Source: Massiliimalia timonensis
Lineage (GTDB): Bacteria; Bacillota; Clostridia; Oscillospirales; Ruminococcaceae
NCBI RefSeq assembly: GCF_900186585.1
Contig: NZ_FYDD01000004.1
Coordinates: 124,001 to 188,000 of the forward strand
Direction of reading: 5' to 3'
DNA: 64,000 nt
The position numbers and the translations under genes were made by a program. Positions 23,056-31,909 of the stretch are shown piece by piece (within the stretch, counting starts at the first letter, position 1; every line of letters begins with the position of its first letter). Below the pieces are notes generated by a model that was given only the letters and a program-made list of their open reading frames with translations, did no database searches and had not been told where the DNA came from.

Positions 23056-25020
23056 TCACCCATTTGATTGTGAATTTTGCAATATCTCACCTTCTGCTTT
23101 ACATTCTTCATAGTAAGATATGATGTCGCTCAGCAGTTTTGCGGTGCCTCCGCCGCAATCCTCTACAATACAGCTCACAGCGATCTGCGGCTCTTCCAAC
23201 GGATAGAATCCAATAAAATCATTGTTTACACGCCTAATCGAAGTGGTTTGGGCAGTCCCCGTCTTTTGCGCCGCGCCGCTGATCCCCGCTTTTTGAGCGG
23301 CAAGTTCCATCCCCTCTTCGATCACCTGATAATGCGTTTCGGAAAGTTCAAATTCTGATGCAATCACCGGCTTGGTGATCTGCTCCTCCCCGCCCATAGG
23401 TTGGATGGAATGGATGATATGCGTTTCATACCGGGTGCCCCGGTTCGCGATGGTCATAGCTTCACAGGCCATCTGGATCGGAGAAACCGCCGTTTCATTC
23501 TGTCCAATAGCAGCTTGGAGCAAATCGCCCGGGTACCATGTCCCACCCAGCGATTCGGTAACTTCCGGCGAGGCAAACCGTCCCTTTGCCTGCTGGATCT
23601 CCAGACCCGTTTTTTGTCCTAGACCCATATATGCGGCATATTCATTCATCGTTTCGATTCCAAGGCGCTGCCCCAGTTGATAAAAAAAGGTGTTGCAGGA
23701 CCAGTGCAGTGCTTCTGTCAAAGAGGTCGGTCCGCTGTGATTCGTTTGCAGGCAGGTGTACTTCTGATCACGGTATTCATATGGGCTGACGCAGACCAGC
23801 TCCTCCTGCGGCAGTAGCTTTCCCTCAGATAAAGCAGCGGCTGCGACCATCGGCTTTAAAGAAGAGCCCGGACGATACAGCCCATCCAATGCCCGGTTAA
23901 ACAAGGGCTTTGTGTCATCCTGAAGCAATGCCTGGTAGTCTTCCTGATACTGTTCCATGCTATAGTTTGAGGAATTTACCGCAGCGAGCACCTCTCCCGT
24001 CTTGACATCCAGAACCACGATCGCCCCGCCTTTGGAACGGTATTCCTCGCTATGGGCAGTGCTGACAAATTCGGACAACAGCTTTTGCAGCTTTTCCTGA
24101 AGAAGGGCGTCAATGGTCAGCCTCACAGTACTTCCCGCAATGGTTTCCTGCTGTACAACGGTATCTATTACCGTTCCTTCTTTGCTTTGGATCACCTTGA
24201 TTTTTCCGTTCTGCCCCCTCAGTTGTTCTTCCAAAGCGCTTTCCACACCGGATTTTCCCACAATATCGTCCATCGCATAGCCTTTCCCTTTCAACTCGGC
24301 ATACTCTTCCTGATAGATCGGACCTACGGTGCCGATCAGCTGAGAAGCTACCTCCCCATTTTGGTATACTCTGGACGGGACTTCCTCGATCTCGGCCCCG
24401 GGCAAAAGGCTCTGTTCTTCTTCGATCCGGCTCACTGCCTGAATCGTCAGTTTTTCTGCAAGCGGATACCTGCTCCCCGTCACAAACCGATCCTTTTCCA
24501 TGCTGTAGCGTACCCGCAAAATCTCAAAGGTAGTTGGCGTCAGCTTTTCCAAGCCGTACCGTTTCAGCAAAAGGTCCGTATATTCCCGCGCGGATAGGTC
24601 CTGCTCTGTTTTTAACAAGTCAGCCAATTCATTCGCGGAATCAGCATCAGAAAACTGAATTCTTTCCTCCTTCCACTCCAAAGGACAGTCCTGCTTCCAG
24701 GAAATACCCTCCTCGGATAAAATTTTCATTAATCGGGATAATACCAAATTCGTTTCCTCTTTTTCCAAAAAGGTGCGGTCCAAAATCAGCCGGAAAGACG
24801 TTTCACTGGCGGCAAGGACCCTGCCGTACCGATCTGTAATAGTTCCCCGCGCAGCAGGGACCGTCTTCACTGTGATCACCTCATTTTGTGCTTTTTTCAG
24901 CAGTTCTTCTCCCCTTACTACCTGAAAATCCGATAGGCGGAAGCAGGTGGATCCAAACATTGCCAACAATAACAGTGCTAAAACACAGGTCCGTTTGTAA
25001 ACCATTTTCTGCTTTTCCAC
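23056..25020 (-). CDS. mrdA: Penicillin-binding protein 2 (elongasome transpeptidase)
   Basis: 654 residues from a GTG start four to five bases after GGGGGAG. One N-terminal membrane helix, then the PBP dimerisation domain with RGTITDRYGRVLA. The transpeptidase domain carries the SxxK motif SSLK in RPGSSLKPMV, SCN in HWSCNTFFYQLG, and KTG in AAQKTGTAQTT. It cross-links peptidoglycan in the rod complex. It follows mreD in the order mreB-mreC-mreD-mrdA, confirming the elongation role. Confidence 0.93.
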   Translation of the reverse strand: MEKQKMVYKRTCVLALLLLAMFGSTCFRLSDFQVVRGEELLKKAQNEVITVKTVPAARGTITDRYGRVLAASETSFRLILDRTFLEKEETNLVLSRLMKILSEEGISWKQDCPLEWKEERIQFSDADSANELADLLKTEQDLSAREYTDLLLKRYGLEKLTPTTFEILRVRYSMEKDRFVTGSRYPLAEKLTIQAVSRIEEEQSLLPGAEIEEVPSRVYQNGEVASQLIGTVGPIYQEEYAELKGKGYAMDDIVGKSGVESALEEQLRGQNGKIKVIQSKEGTVIDTVVQQETIAGSTVRLTIDALLQEKLQKLLSEFVSTAHSEEYRSKGGAIVVLDVKTGEVLAAVNSSNYSMEQYQEDYQALLQDDTKPLFNRALDGLYRPGSSLKPMVAAAALSEGKLLPQEELVCVSPYEYRDQKYTCLQTNHSGPTSLTEALHWSCNTFFYQLGQRLGIETMNEYAAYMGLGQKTGLEIQQAKGRFASPEVTESLGGTWYPGDLLQAAIGQNETAVSPIQMACEAMTIANRGTRYETHIIHSIQPMGGEEQITKPVIASEFELSETHYQVIEEGMELAAQKAGISGAAQKTGTAQTTSIRRVNNDFIGFYPLEEPQIAVSCIVEDCGGGTAKLLSDIISYYEECKAEGEILQNSQSNG

Positions 25021-25034
25021 AAAGCTCCCCCTTT

Positions 25035-25535
25035 CTATTCCACCGGTAGTTCAAAAAAATGTGAGATCCTGCGAATAACAGGCGCAAACAAAAATATCCA
25101 GACTACTGTGTAGCCTGTCTGCCATAAGCCATAATAAATATCAAAATTCTTCCATTCCCCTGCCAAAAGGACCTGAAAAGCCTGCTCCAGTGAAGTGATG
25201 ATCAAACAAAGCAGGGCGGCATTCCATAATTTTGCCTGGAACAAGTACCGGCACAGCAAAGAAACCCCTGTCATGCAGACAACCAAAAATACCGCCCGGG
25301 ACCCAAAAATACCGCCGGCTGACCAGTCCCACCAAAGCCCGGCGCCCATACCGCAAACCGCCGCACAAAGCTCAGATTCCTCCGCCGCAATACTCACCAG
25401 CAGGGGGATCAGCAACAGCGGCCTGACCCCCTGCACCGGAAGCATCCCTGGGGTAGCCTGGATCACCGCACACACGAAAAGCATCAACGTATAGATCAAA
25501 AAACGGATTCTGCTCTTTTCCTGTGCGAATATCAT
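25035..25535 (-). CDS. mreD: Rod shape-determining protein MreD
   Basis: 166 residues with about five hydrophobic helices. Recognised by size, topology and the family-like IQATPGMLPVQGVRPLLLIP and GMGAGLWWDWSAGGIFGSRA. MreD is the small membrane partner of MreC and PBP2. The start overlaps the mreC stop as ATGA and PBP2 follows after 14 bases, so translation is coupled. Confidence 0.88.
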   Translation of the reverse strand: MIFAQEKSRIRFLIYTLMLFVCAVIQATPGMLPVQGVRPLLLIPLLVSIAAEESELCAAVCGMGAGLWWDWSAGGIFGSRAVFLVVCMTGVSLLCRYLFQAKLWNAALLCLIITSLEQAFQVLLAGEWKNFDIYYGLWQTGYTVVWIFLFAPVIRRISHFFELPVE

Positions 25536-26356
25536 GGTTCCTCCTTCTGTCCATCGAAGCCGGTGAGCACCATGACGTCAGTCAGCCGGGAAAGGTCGAT
25601 CACAGGTTCTAGGCTCGCCGCATAGGTAGTCCCGCTTTTTTGCTTTTCACTTTTTTTAACACTTCCAATCAAGAGCCCGCGCGGGCAATTCCCTCCAGCG
25701 CCGGAAGTGACGATCAGCGCGCCCTCCTCCGGCTCCTGGGTCAGATACCTGATCTCACAGGAATCTCCGTTTCCGGATACGACGCCCAGATAATTGGTGC
25801 TATTATCATATGCCCCCACCTGAAAATTTGGATCAGTCAAGGCTGTCACCACCGCGTAATTTGCTCCAGCTTTCTCCACACGGCCCACCAGACCGCCCGC
25901 CACCAAAACCATATCCCGTTCCTGCACATCCTGCCGGGTCCCTTTGTTGATCGTAAACCGGTTATCACCCCATTCGGGGTCCCGGCTGATGATGCTAGCC
26001 TCTTCAAAGGTATAGTCGGGATGTTCTTCTTTTATCCCAAGTATCCCCTTTAGCTGTAGGTTTGACCGTTTTAATTCCTCGTATTCCACAAGCTTTCTCT
26101 TTAACTCATCCCGTTCCTGCTCCACTTCCCGAAAATTTTCCTCCAACTCTCCGTAATGAAACAGCCTGTTCCAGAATCCGGTCACAGTTTGCGTCAATGC
26201 AGTGCTTTGCCTTTGCAGGGGAACCGCTAGGGCGGCGATCGCCTGTTCTGCCGGCGTAACAGGGGTGGCGGCGGCAGAATAAACGCAAACGCCGCCCAGT
26301 ATCACTAACATGATCACAATCACTTTAAAGCCGCCGCTGCGAAAAAACTGTTTCAC
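25532..26356 (-). CDS. mreC: Rod shape-determining protein MreC
   Basis: 274 residues from GTG at 26356, preceded by GGAGAGGG. One N-terminal membrane helix (about 10-30), a coiled coil (about 60-105) and the extracytoplasmic beta domain with NRFTINKGTRQDVQERDMV, GLVGRVEKAGANYAVV and the late RGLLIGSVKK. MreC links MreB to the wall enzymes. A longer reading from further upstream overlaps mreB and has no ribosome site. An intrinsic terminator separates it from mreB. Confidence 0.92.
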   Translation of the reverse strand: MKQFFRSGGFKVIVIMLVILGGVCVYSAAATPVTPAEQAIAALAVPLQRQSTALTQTVTGFWNRLFHYGELEENFREVEQERDELKRKLVEYEELKRSNLQLKGILGIKEEHPDYTFEEASIISRDPEWGDNRFTINKGTRQDVQERDMVLVAGGLVGRVEKAGANYAVVTALTDPNFQVGAYDNSTNYLGVVSGNGDSCEIRYLTQEPEEGALIVTSGAGGNCPRGLLIGSVKKSEKQKSGTTYAASLEPVIDLSRLTDVMVLTGFDGQKEEP

Positions 26357-26377
26357 CTTTCCCTCTCCTTTCTTCCG

Positions 26378-26417
26378 TTTAAAAAAGGATACGATCTTCC
26401 GACCGTATCCTTTTTTA
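26378..26417 (-). terminator. Intrinsic terminator between mreB and mreC
   Basis: On the minus strand GGATACGGTC-GGAA-GATCGTATCC (ten pairs with one G-U) followed by TTTTTT, starting at the mreB stop codon. It should reduce mreCD-mrdA transcription relative to mreB. Confidence 0.85.
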
Positions 26418-27443
26418 ATATGCGCGCTCAAACGTTCTCCCAAGCCCTCGGTCCAGCACTTCGCCCAATTTGTCAAAATGGTCTAATACCATCCCAGCCC
26501 CTTTTGCCACACAGTCCAGCGACTCTTCTGCAATCAGTACCGGCATCCCGGTTTCCTCCGCGATCAGGCGGTCCAGCCCCAGCAGTAAGGCGCCGCCCCC
26601 GGTCAGCGTTACGCCGCTGTTGATAATATCTGCCGCCAGTTCCGGAGGCGTGCGTTCAAAAGTGATCCGCACCGCGTTTAAGATCTGGGAAACCGGCTCC
26701 GACAATGCTTCCCGGATCTCCGCAGAGGAGATCACCAAATTTTGCGGAAGCCCGTTGATCAGGTTCCTGCCTTTGATCTCCATGGCGCGTTCTTCTTCCA
26801 TTGGATATGCGGAGCCTATCTCTATCTTGATTCGTTCCGCAGTCCGCTCCCCGATCAACAAACTGTAGTTCTTTTTAATGTAGCGGATGATCGAACTATC
26901 AAACTCGTCTCCGCCCACCCGGACAGAACGCGCGGTCACGATCCCGCCTAAAGAGATCACCGCCACTTCGGTGGTCCCGCCGCCGATGTCAACCACCATA
27001 CTGCCGGTTGGCTCTGCTACAGGTAACCCGGCGCCGATCGCTGCGGCCATAGGCTCCTCAATGATAGACACCTTTTTTGCCCCCGCCTTTTCGGCAGATT
27101 CTTTTACCGCGCGGCGTTCCACGTCAGTGACTCCGGACGGGATACAGATCACGATCCGCGGTTTTGTCAAGGAGTGGTTCATCGCGCGTTTTATAAAGGT
27201 CTGAAGCATGCTGGTGGTAATGTCAAAATCAGCGATCACACCGTCTTTCAGCGGGCGCACCGCCACGATGGAACCGGGCGTCCGGCCGATCACATCCTTT
27301 GCCTCCTGCCCCACGCTTTTGACGACATTATTGCGGATATCCACCGCCGCAACAGACGGCTCGCGGATAATAATGCCTTTGCCTTTCATATATACAAGGG
27401 TATTCGCTGTCCCTAAATCAATTCCAATTTCTTTTGAAAACAT
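26415..27443 (-). CDS. mreB: Rod shape-determining protein MreB
   Basis: 342 residues from the ATG at 27443. Actin-fold signatures: EIGIDLGTANTLVYMKGKGI, the phosphate-2 loop VVDIGGGTTEVAVISLGGIV, and the adenosine motif TGGGALLLGLDRLI. MreB filaments guide lateral wall synthesis. The ribosome site AAGGAG lies 12 bases before the start and is partly covered by a 14-base inverted repeat whose other arm is just after maf. Confidence 0.96.
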   Translation of the reverse strand: MFSKEIGIDLGTANTLVYMKGKGIIIREPSVAAVDIRNNVVKSVGQEAKDVIGRTPGSIVAVRPLKDGVIADFDITTSMLQTFIKRAMNHSLTKPRIVICIPSGVTDVERRAVKESAEKAGAKKVSIIEEPMAAAIGAGLPVAEPTGSMVVDIGGGTTEVAVISLGGIVTARSVRVGGDEFDSSIIRYIKKNYSLLIGERTAERIKIEIGSAYPMEEERAMEIKGRNLINGLPQNLVISSAEIREALSEPVSQILNAVRITFERTPPELAADIINSGVTLTGGGALLLGLDRLIAEETGMPVLIAEESLDCVAKGAGMVLDHFDKLGEVLDRGLGRTFERAY

Positions 27444-27541
27444 TTTTGGTGTTTTCTCCTTTCCAGAAGCCGTATAGTGATATTCTGTCCGCAAAACAGC
27501 AAAATATGTCACCTGACTTTAAAAAATGAGAAAACACCAAA
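27444..27541 (-). promoter_or_regulatory. Structured mreB leader covering the ribosome site
   Basis: Perfect 14-base inverted repeat: TTTGGTGTTTTCTC (27541-27528 on the minus strand) and GAGAAAACACCAAA (27458-27445). Between them a bulged hairpin can form (GTGA, ATATT and CTGT paired with ACAG, AATAT and TCAC). The downstream arm includes the last half of the AAGGAG site (27461-27456). If the transcript starts upstream, as in read-through from maf, folding would block mreB translation. I do not recognise the motif. Confidence 0.6.
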
Positions 27542-27556
27542 TTTTCTTTTTCGATC

Positions 27557-28120
27557 TTAAAATTTTTGCAGTACCTTCCTTAATTTTGCCACAGGCAGTC
27601 CTACCACACTATAGTAATCCCCGTTGATCCGCTCGACCAACGCGCCTGCATATCCCTGGATCCCATAAGCGCCCGCTTTATCAAACGGCTCGCCGGTATC
27701 CAGATACGCTTCGATCTCCGAATCGGTCAGCATTTGGAACGTCACCTTTGTGGTTTGGTGAAACACAGACTTTTTCCCGCGGCGCATCACGCATACCCCT
27801 GTTATCACCCGGTGAGTCCGGCCGGACAGGCTTAACAGCATTCTTTTTGCTTCCTCCCTGTTTTCGGGGATTCCAAACACCTCGTGATCCGGGGACAATA
27901 CGATGGTATCGCACCCGATCACCAGATCCTCTGGATGCTTTTCCCACACTGTTTTTGCTTTTCCCTCCGCTAAAAGCCGGACCAGCCGTTCCGGTATCCT
28001 TTCCTGAACCGCCTTTTCTTCAAAATGGGAGGGTTCAATAGAAAATTTGGGAACGATCATTTGAAGCAGCTCTTTCCTGCGCGGCGACTGCGACGCCAGA
28101 ATAACCATCTTGCTTATCAT
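27557..28120 (-). CDS. maf: Maf-like nucleoside triphosphate pyrophosphatase
   Basis: 187 residues. Maf signatures: LASQSPRRKELLQMI at the N-terminus, FEEKAVQE, GCDTIVLSPDHEVFG, LSGRTHRVITGV, and EPFDKAGAYGIQGYA. Maf proteins hydrolyse dTTP, UTP or modified nucleotides and lie next to mreB in many Firmicutes. The usual GKP after the DT motif reads GIP here. The start is uncertain: ATG at 28120 is 21 bases from the AAAGGAG, but a hairpin between them shortens the distance; ATG at 28108 has no site. Confidence 0.9.
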   Translation of the reverse strand: MISKMVILASQSPRRKELLQMIVPKFSIEPSHFEEKAVQERIPERLVRLLAEGKAKTVWEKHPEDLVIGCDTIVLSPDHEVFGIPENREEAKRMLLSLSGRTHRVITGVCVMRRGKKSVFHQTTKVTFQMLTDSEIEAYLDTGEPFDKAGAYGIQGYAGALVERINGDYYSVVGLPVAKLRKVLQKF

Positions 28121-28149
28121 TGCTTTCGCTTAACGAAAGCACTCCTTTC
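28121..28149 (-). promoter_or_regulatory. Split ribosome-binding site of maf with spacer hairpin
   Basis: AAAGGAG (28148-28142) is followed by GCTTTCG-TTAAG-CGAAAGC (28140-28122), then ATG at 28120. Folding the seven-pair hairpin brings the site next to the start codon. Confidence 0.5.
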
Positions 28150-28184
28150 TCATGTAATTGGGATCCGATTTCTCTTTTCGTGAT

Positions 28185-28216
28185 AAAAAAGCTCCTTTTT
28201 TAGAGGAGCTTTTTTC
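28185..28216 (-). terminator. Terminator after the DUF4321 gene
   Basis: Hairpin AAAAGCTCCTC... with GAGGAGCTTTTTT (stem about eight pairs) between the DUF4321 stop and maf, on the minus strand. Confidence 0.85.
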
Positions 28217-28217
28217 A

Positions 28218-28487
28218 TTAGATCCGTTTTCCAACCTTACTATAAAAGATCAGCGACCCGATAATACAAAACAACAACGCCAAATTCATTTGCAGGCTAA
28301 AACCAAAGGAAAAACTGAATACAGACAGGTCGATGGTGATTGGATTCGGCACCCCGATCCCAATACTTTTCCCCCAGGTCAAAAAGTTTAAAAAGGATAC
28401 CTTTTGGGCAATTTCCGTTAAAACGCTCCCCAGCAGAATCCCCATCAATAAAAACATGGTAAAAACCAACCCGTTTTTAAACTTCAT
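28218..28487 (-). CDS. DUF4321 domain-containing protein
   Basis: 89 residues with two hydrophobic segments (about 8-28 and 60-82). The pattern MGILLGSVLTEIAQ followed by INLSVFSFSFGF-like and LNLALLFCIIGS segments fits DUF4321, small clostridial membrane proteins often found between the U32 peptidase and maf/mre genes. Function unknown. It sits 12 bases behind the U32 gene with an AGGAGG-like site. Confidence 0.78.
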   Translation of the reverse strand: MKFKNGLVFTMFLLMGILLGSVLTEIAQKVSFLNFLTWGKSIGIGVPNPITIDLSVFSFSFGFSLQMNLALLFCIIGSLIFYSKVGKRI

Positions 28488-28499
28488 TCTTTTTCCTCC

Positions 28500-30569
28500 T
28501 TATTGTATCCCACGATAAGCAAGCCCGCGGGTAAACTCCCCTTTTGCCGGCTCTCCGGCAAAATAAGCGTCAAGCACTTCGGAACAGCTTTGCTTTGCCT
28601 CGTCCGTAAAATAAAGCAGCGCAAAATCAGTGTGGGCAAAATCCGCCTTTTTATCACACAGCCACAGCACCCGGCTGTTTAATAGCTCCTGATATTCCCG
28701 GTCGTGGCACAGCACCCTGAATTTCGCCCCGGTCCGGTCGGTCAGCACGCTCTTTCCCTGGCACGCCGCGCAGCCATTTACGCTTTTGACAGGGCAGTTT
28801 TTCAGCAGCATCAGCGGCAGGGAGCCATAAGCCACAAACCCAAAGGGAATCGTTCCCCGCAGGCGTTTTATCTTCTGCGCAGTCAGTTCAAAGGACAGGA
28901 CCATATCTTCAAGACCAAGTTCCTCATACTGCGCGATACTCATGGAATTGGTGCAGTTTAAAAAACAGGAGCCATGTACCTGCATGGACAAAAGCCTGCC
29001 GATTTGGATATGCGCGGGATTGCTGGCAGACAAATGGATAAACCCCTGCTCCCGCAAGGCCCTGCACTGTTCAATCACCCTGTTTTCCGTTCCGGCCATA
29101 AAACGTTCCGGCTCCAGTATGATTTTGGAGGAATATGGCAATAATACCTTTGCGTGCCGCCAAACCTCCCCGATCGGCAGGATCACCCAATCCAGCCGGT
29201 CCAGCCATTCCCACGGTATTTGCCCGGCACGCTCAAACCGCGCGCGTATACCGCGCAACGTTCTTTTTCGGGGCTCGGTAAACACAAACGGCCGGTCCTC
29301 AAAGGTTATTTCAGAAGAATTTTTTCGCTGTGCTTCCAGCTTTGTCACCGCTTCCCGCCTCAGCTCGTTTAAAGCGGAACGGGGAAGCATCAGGCCCTCT
29401 TCCAGTTTCCCGGTCAGATCCTCCAAATAAAACACCGTGCCGCCCAGCTTTTCCAGCGCTTCTTTCGCGCTTTCCAGCGTAATGGGGCGGCGCTGCGCAG
29501 TCTGCGGAACATCACCGTATGCCATCACAGTGCCTTTCCCTGCCTCTGCACTCAGCCGGGCAGGCTCGCCCGCCTTTATGCTGAGATGCATCCTAACAGG
29601 AAACAACGGTTTTTCTTTCCGGTAGGTTTCCCGCAGGTTTGAAAGCACCTGATTTGTCGCGGAAAGCACGTCCTCCTTTTGCCGGTAGCCGAACATGTCC
29701 GCACCGGTCTTTCCGGTAAAGTAGCCGTCCGTAAACCCACTGCGCGAAAAAACAGCGCGCAGGCGTTCCATATCAGGTGTTTCCCCCTGTTTTAACGCCG
29801 CGTAAGCGGAAACCGCCGCCGCCACATATTCCGGCCGTTTCATCCTGCCCTCGATCTTCAGCGAGGTGATCCCCAGCCCGCAAAGCTCTTCAAAGTGTCC
29901 CGCCAAACAGTTGTCCTTTAAAGAAAGGTCATATCGTTCCTGTCCCGGCACAGATGAAAAAGGCAGCCGGCAGGTCCCTGCACAACTGCCCTTATTTCCG
30001 CTTCTTCCTCCGATCAAGGCGCTCATATAACACTGCCCGGACACGGACATGCACAGCGCGCCGTGAACAAACACTTCAATTTCCAGCCCAGTCTGTTCTG
30101 CAATCTCACGGATCTGTTCTTTGGAAAGCTCCCTTGACAGGACGACCCGTTTTGCCCCCAGCTCTTTTAACAGCAAGGCACCCTGTACTGTGTGCACAGT
30201 CATTTGGGTAGAAGCATGGATCCGCATTTGCGGGCACAGCCTCCGCACCGCGCGCAGTACCCCAAAATCCTGGACGATCAGAGCGTCCACCCCGGCCTCG
30301 CAGGCCAGCTGGACTGTTTTTCGCAACAGGGGGAATTCCTCGTCGAAAACCACAGTATTCAGCGTTTGATATACCTTTACCCCGTGCAGATGGCAAAACC
30401 GCACCGTTTCACGAAAGCTTTCATCAGTAAAGTTTTCCGCATTCTGGCGGGCATTTAAAGCTTTCTGTCCAAGATAAACAGCGTCTGCGCCATTCAGCAC
30501 AGCCGCTGTCACAGATTCCACATTTCCTGCCGGGGCTAGAATTTCGATCTTATGCTTCTGCCGCATCAT
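28500..30569 (-). CDS. U32 family peptidase (RlhA/YrrO-like)
   Basis: 689 residues, the long U32 form with a C-terminal DUF3656-type region. IEILAPAGNVESVTAAVLNGADAVYLG at the start is the U32 signature; the cysteines in SGQCYMSA, GSCAGTCRLPF and CAACQGK are probably metal or cluster ligands. Members include collagenase-like proteins and the tRNA/rRNA hydroxylation factors TrhP and RlhA, so RNA modification is as likely as proteolysis. The start (ATG at 30569, or 30566) overlaps zapA by 20 bases, so translation is coupled. Confidence 0.88.
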   Translation of the reverse strand: MMRQKHKIEILAPAGNVESVTAAVLNGADAVYLGQKALNARQNAENFTDESFRETVRFCHLHGVKVYQTLNTVVFDEEFPLLRKTVQLACEAGVDALIVQDFGVLRAVRRLCPQMRIHASTQMTVHTVQGALLLKELGAKRVVLSRELSKEQIREIAEQTGLEIEVFVHGALCMSVSGQCYMSALIGGRSGNKGSCAGTCRLPFSSVPGQERYDLSLKDNCLAGHFEELCGLGITSLKIEGRMKRPEYVAAAVSAYAALKQGETPDMERLRAVFSRSGFTDGYFTGKTGADMFGYRQKEDVLSATNQVLSNLRETYRKEKPLFPVRMHLSIKAGEPARLSAEAGKGTVMAYGDVPQTAQRRPITLESAKEALEKLGGTVFYLEDLTGKLEEGLMLPRSALNELRREAVTKLEAQRKNSSEITFEDRPFVFTEPRKRTLRGIRARFERAGQIPWEWLDRLDWVILPIGEVWRHAKVLLPYSSKIILEPERFMAGTENRVIEQCRALREQGFIHLSASNPAHIQIGRLLSMQVHGSCFLNCTNSMSIAQYEELGLEDMVLSFELTAQKIKRLRGTIPFGFVAYGSLPLMLLKNCPVKSVNGCAACQGKSVLTDRTGAKFRVLCHDREYQELLNSRVLWLCDKKADFAHTDFALLYFTDEAKQSCSEVLDAYFAGEPAKGEFTRGLAYRGIQ

Positions 30570-30930
30570 CAAGCTTTGCTTTCAAGGTATAAAGGCTTAA
30601 CTGGTTTTCCAGATCTTTCTTTTCATCTTCCAGCTGTTCTACCCGTTTTTCCAGCTCGTCCGCTTTATTGTTGGCCTGCATTGCATCATTGATGTAATCC
30701 TTCAGCTGGAATCTTAAATTGTCAACATCTGTTTCCATCTTGGTTTTCGCGTCAAAGGCATCCAAAGAAGCAAGAATACACGCACTGGTAATGGACAATG
30801 TTTCGTCCGCTTTCATAATTTCACGAATGGTACGGTCAATGGTTCTTGCCAAGCCTACCACATATTCTTCTTTCTCCGGAGTTTTGAGAACATATTCTTT
30901 TCCCAATATGGTAACTCTCACTTTATTCAT
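30550..30930 (-). CDS. zapA: Cell division protein ZapA
   Basis: 126 residues from the ATG at 30930, with CAGGGTG eight bases upstream; a GTG three codons earlier is possible. The N-terminal domain NKVRVTILGKEYVLKTPEKE and a C-terminal coiled coil (about 70-120) are the ZapA layout. ZapA cross-links FtsZ filaments at the division site. It precedes the U32 gene, a common pairing in clostridia. Confidence 0.88.
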   Translation of the reverse strand: MNKVRVTILGKEYVLKTPEKEEYVVGLARTIDRTIREIMKADETLSITSACILASLDAFDAKTKMETDVDNLRFQLKDYINDAMQANNKADELEKRVEQLEDEKKDLENQLSLYTLKAKLDDAAEA

Positions 30931-31087
30931 CTCAAACACCCTGTCCCTTTCTGCTGCCCAAAAGCAGCCCGGAATATATACAGTATCATTATAATACGAA
31001 ATCCTGTTTCATTCAAGTATAAACTTATCAGATCATCCCTTAATTTGCGGTTTTTCCACGAAAGCAGGAGCATCTTAGGAGGTTTTT

Positions 31088-31855
31088 ATGCAATCCGCTT
31101 ATAATAAAAAGCATCGAATCTTTTTACTGGACGAGATCCGGGGATTTTCTATCCTCTGCATGGTAGTTTATCACGGCGTCTACAATCTGCTCACCTTTTT
31201 CCCTATTTCTTTTCCTTTCTTTTACAGCCCGCTTGTAATTTTCCTGCGCGATCTGTTCGCAGGAATGTTTATTTTGATCTCCGGCGTATCCTGCCGGTTT
31301 TCCCGAAACAACCCAAAACGGGGTCTTTTATGCCTGCTGTTTGGAATGGTTATGACCGCGGGCTCCCTCCTTTTTGTGCCGGAACTGCCTATTTATTTTG
31401 GGATCCTCCACTTTCTAGGGTGCGCTATTCTGCTGTTTGCGCTTCTTCAAAAGGCGCTGGATCATCTTTCCATTGCCGTCATGCTTCCCATATTGTGTGT
31501 GCTGTTTGCCTTATCTTGGAACTTTCCACACCGTTCCTTGGGATTCTTTTCCTACCCGATCATCCCCTTGTCGGAATCATGGTACCGATCCCCCTATTTA
31601 TTTCCTATTGGTTTAAAAAATGACTTTTTCTACTCTGCGGATTATTTTCCGATCATTCCATGGATCTTTTTGTTCCTCGCTGGAACCTATCTTGGCGTTC
31701 CCTTAAAGCGCGGCAGCTTCCCGGTATTTTTTTACCAGCTGCACAGCCGTTTTTTATCTTTTGTGGGTAGGCACACTCTTTGGATCTATTTATTGCATCA
31801 GCCTCTTTTATTCGGCGGGATGTGGTTGGTAGATTGTATAATTGCAAATAGTTGA
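31088..31855 (+). CDS. Heparan-alpha-glucosaminide N-acetyltransferase-like membrane protein (DUF1624)
   Basis: 255 residues with about seven membrane helices. The N-terminal motif LLDEIRGFSILCMVVYHGVYN with the Arg and His of DUF1624/HGSNAT acyltransferases, FLRDLFAGMFILISGVSC, and a C-terminal SFVGRHTLWIYLLHQPLL identify the family. Such proteins move acyl groups onto sugars or cell-surface polymers; the substrate here is unknown. AGGAGG lies upstream. It is a single gene divergent from zapA. Confidence 0.85.
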   Translation: MQSAYNKKHRIFLLDEIRGFSILCMVVYHGVYNLLTFFPISFPFFYSPLVIFLRDLFAGMFILISGVSCRFSRNNPKRGLLCLLFGMVMTAGSLLFVPELPIYFGILHFLGCAILLFALLQKALDHLSIAVMLPILCVLFALSWNFPHRSLGFFSYPIIPLSESWYRSPYLFPIGLKNDFFYSADYFPIIPWIFLFLAGTYLGVPLKRGSFPVFFYQLHSRFLSFVGRHTLWIYLLHQPLLFGGMWLVDCIIANS

Positions 31856-31909
31856 TATATCTATAAATATACTTTTTGTATATTTATTTATTTCTTTCAA
31901 CGACCCTTA

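Noticed and set aside
24052-24597. Open frame of 181 codons antisense to PBP2
   Set aside because: Shadow of the PBP2 frame, with no recognisable protein pattern.
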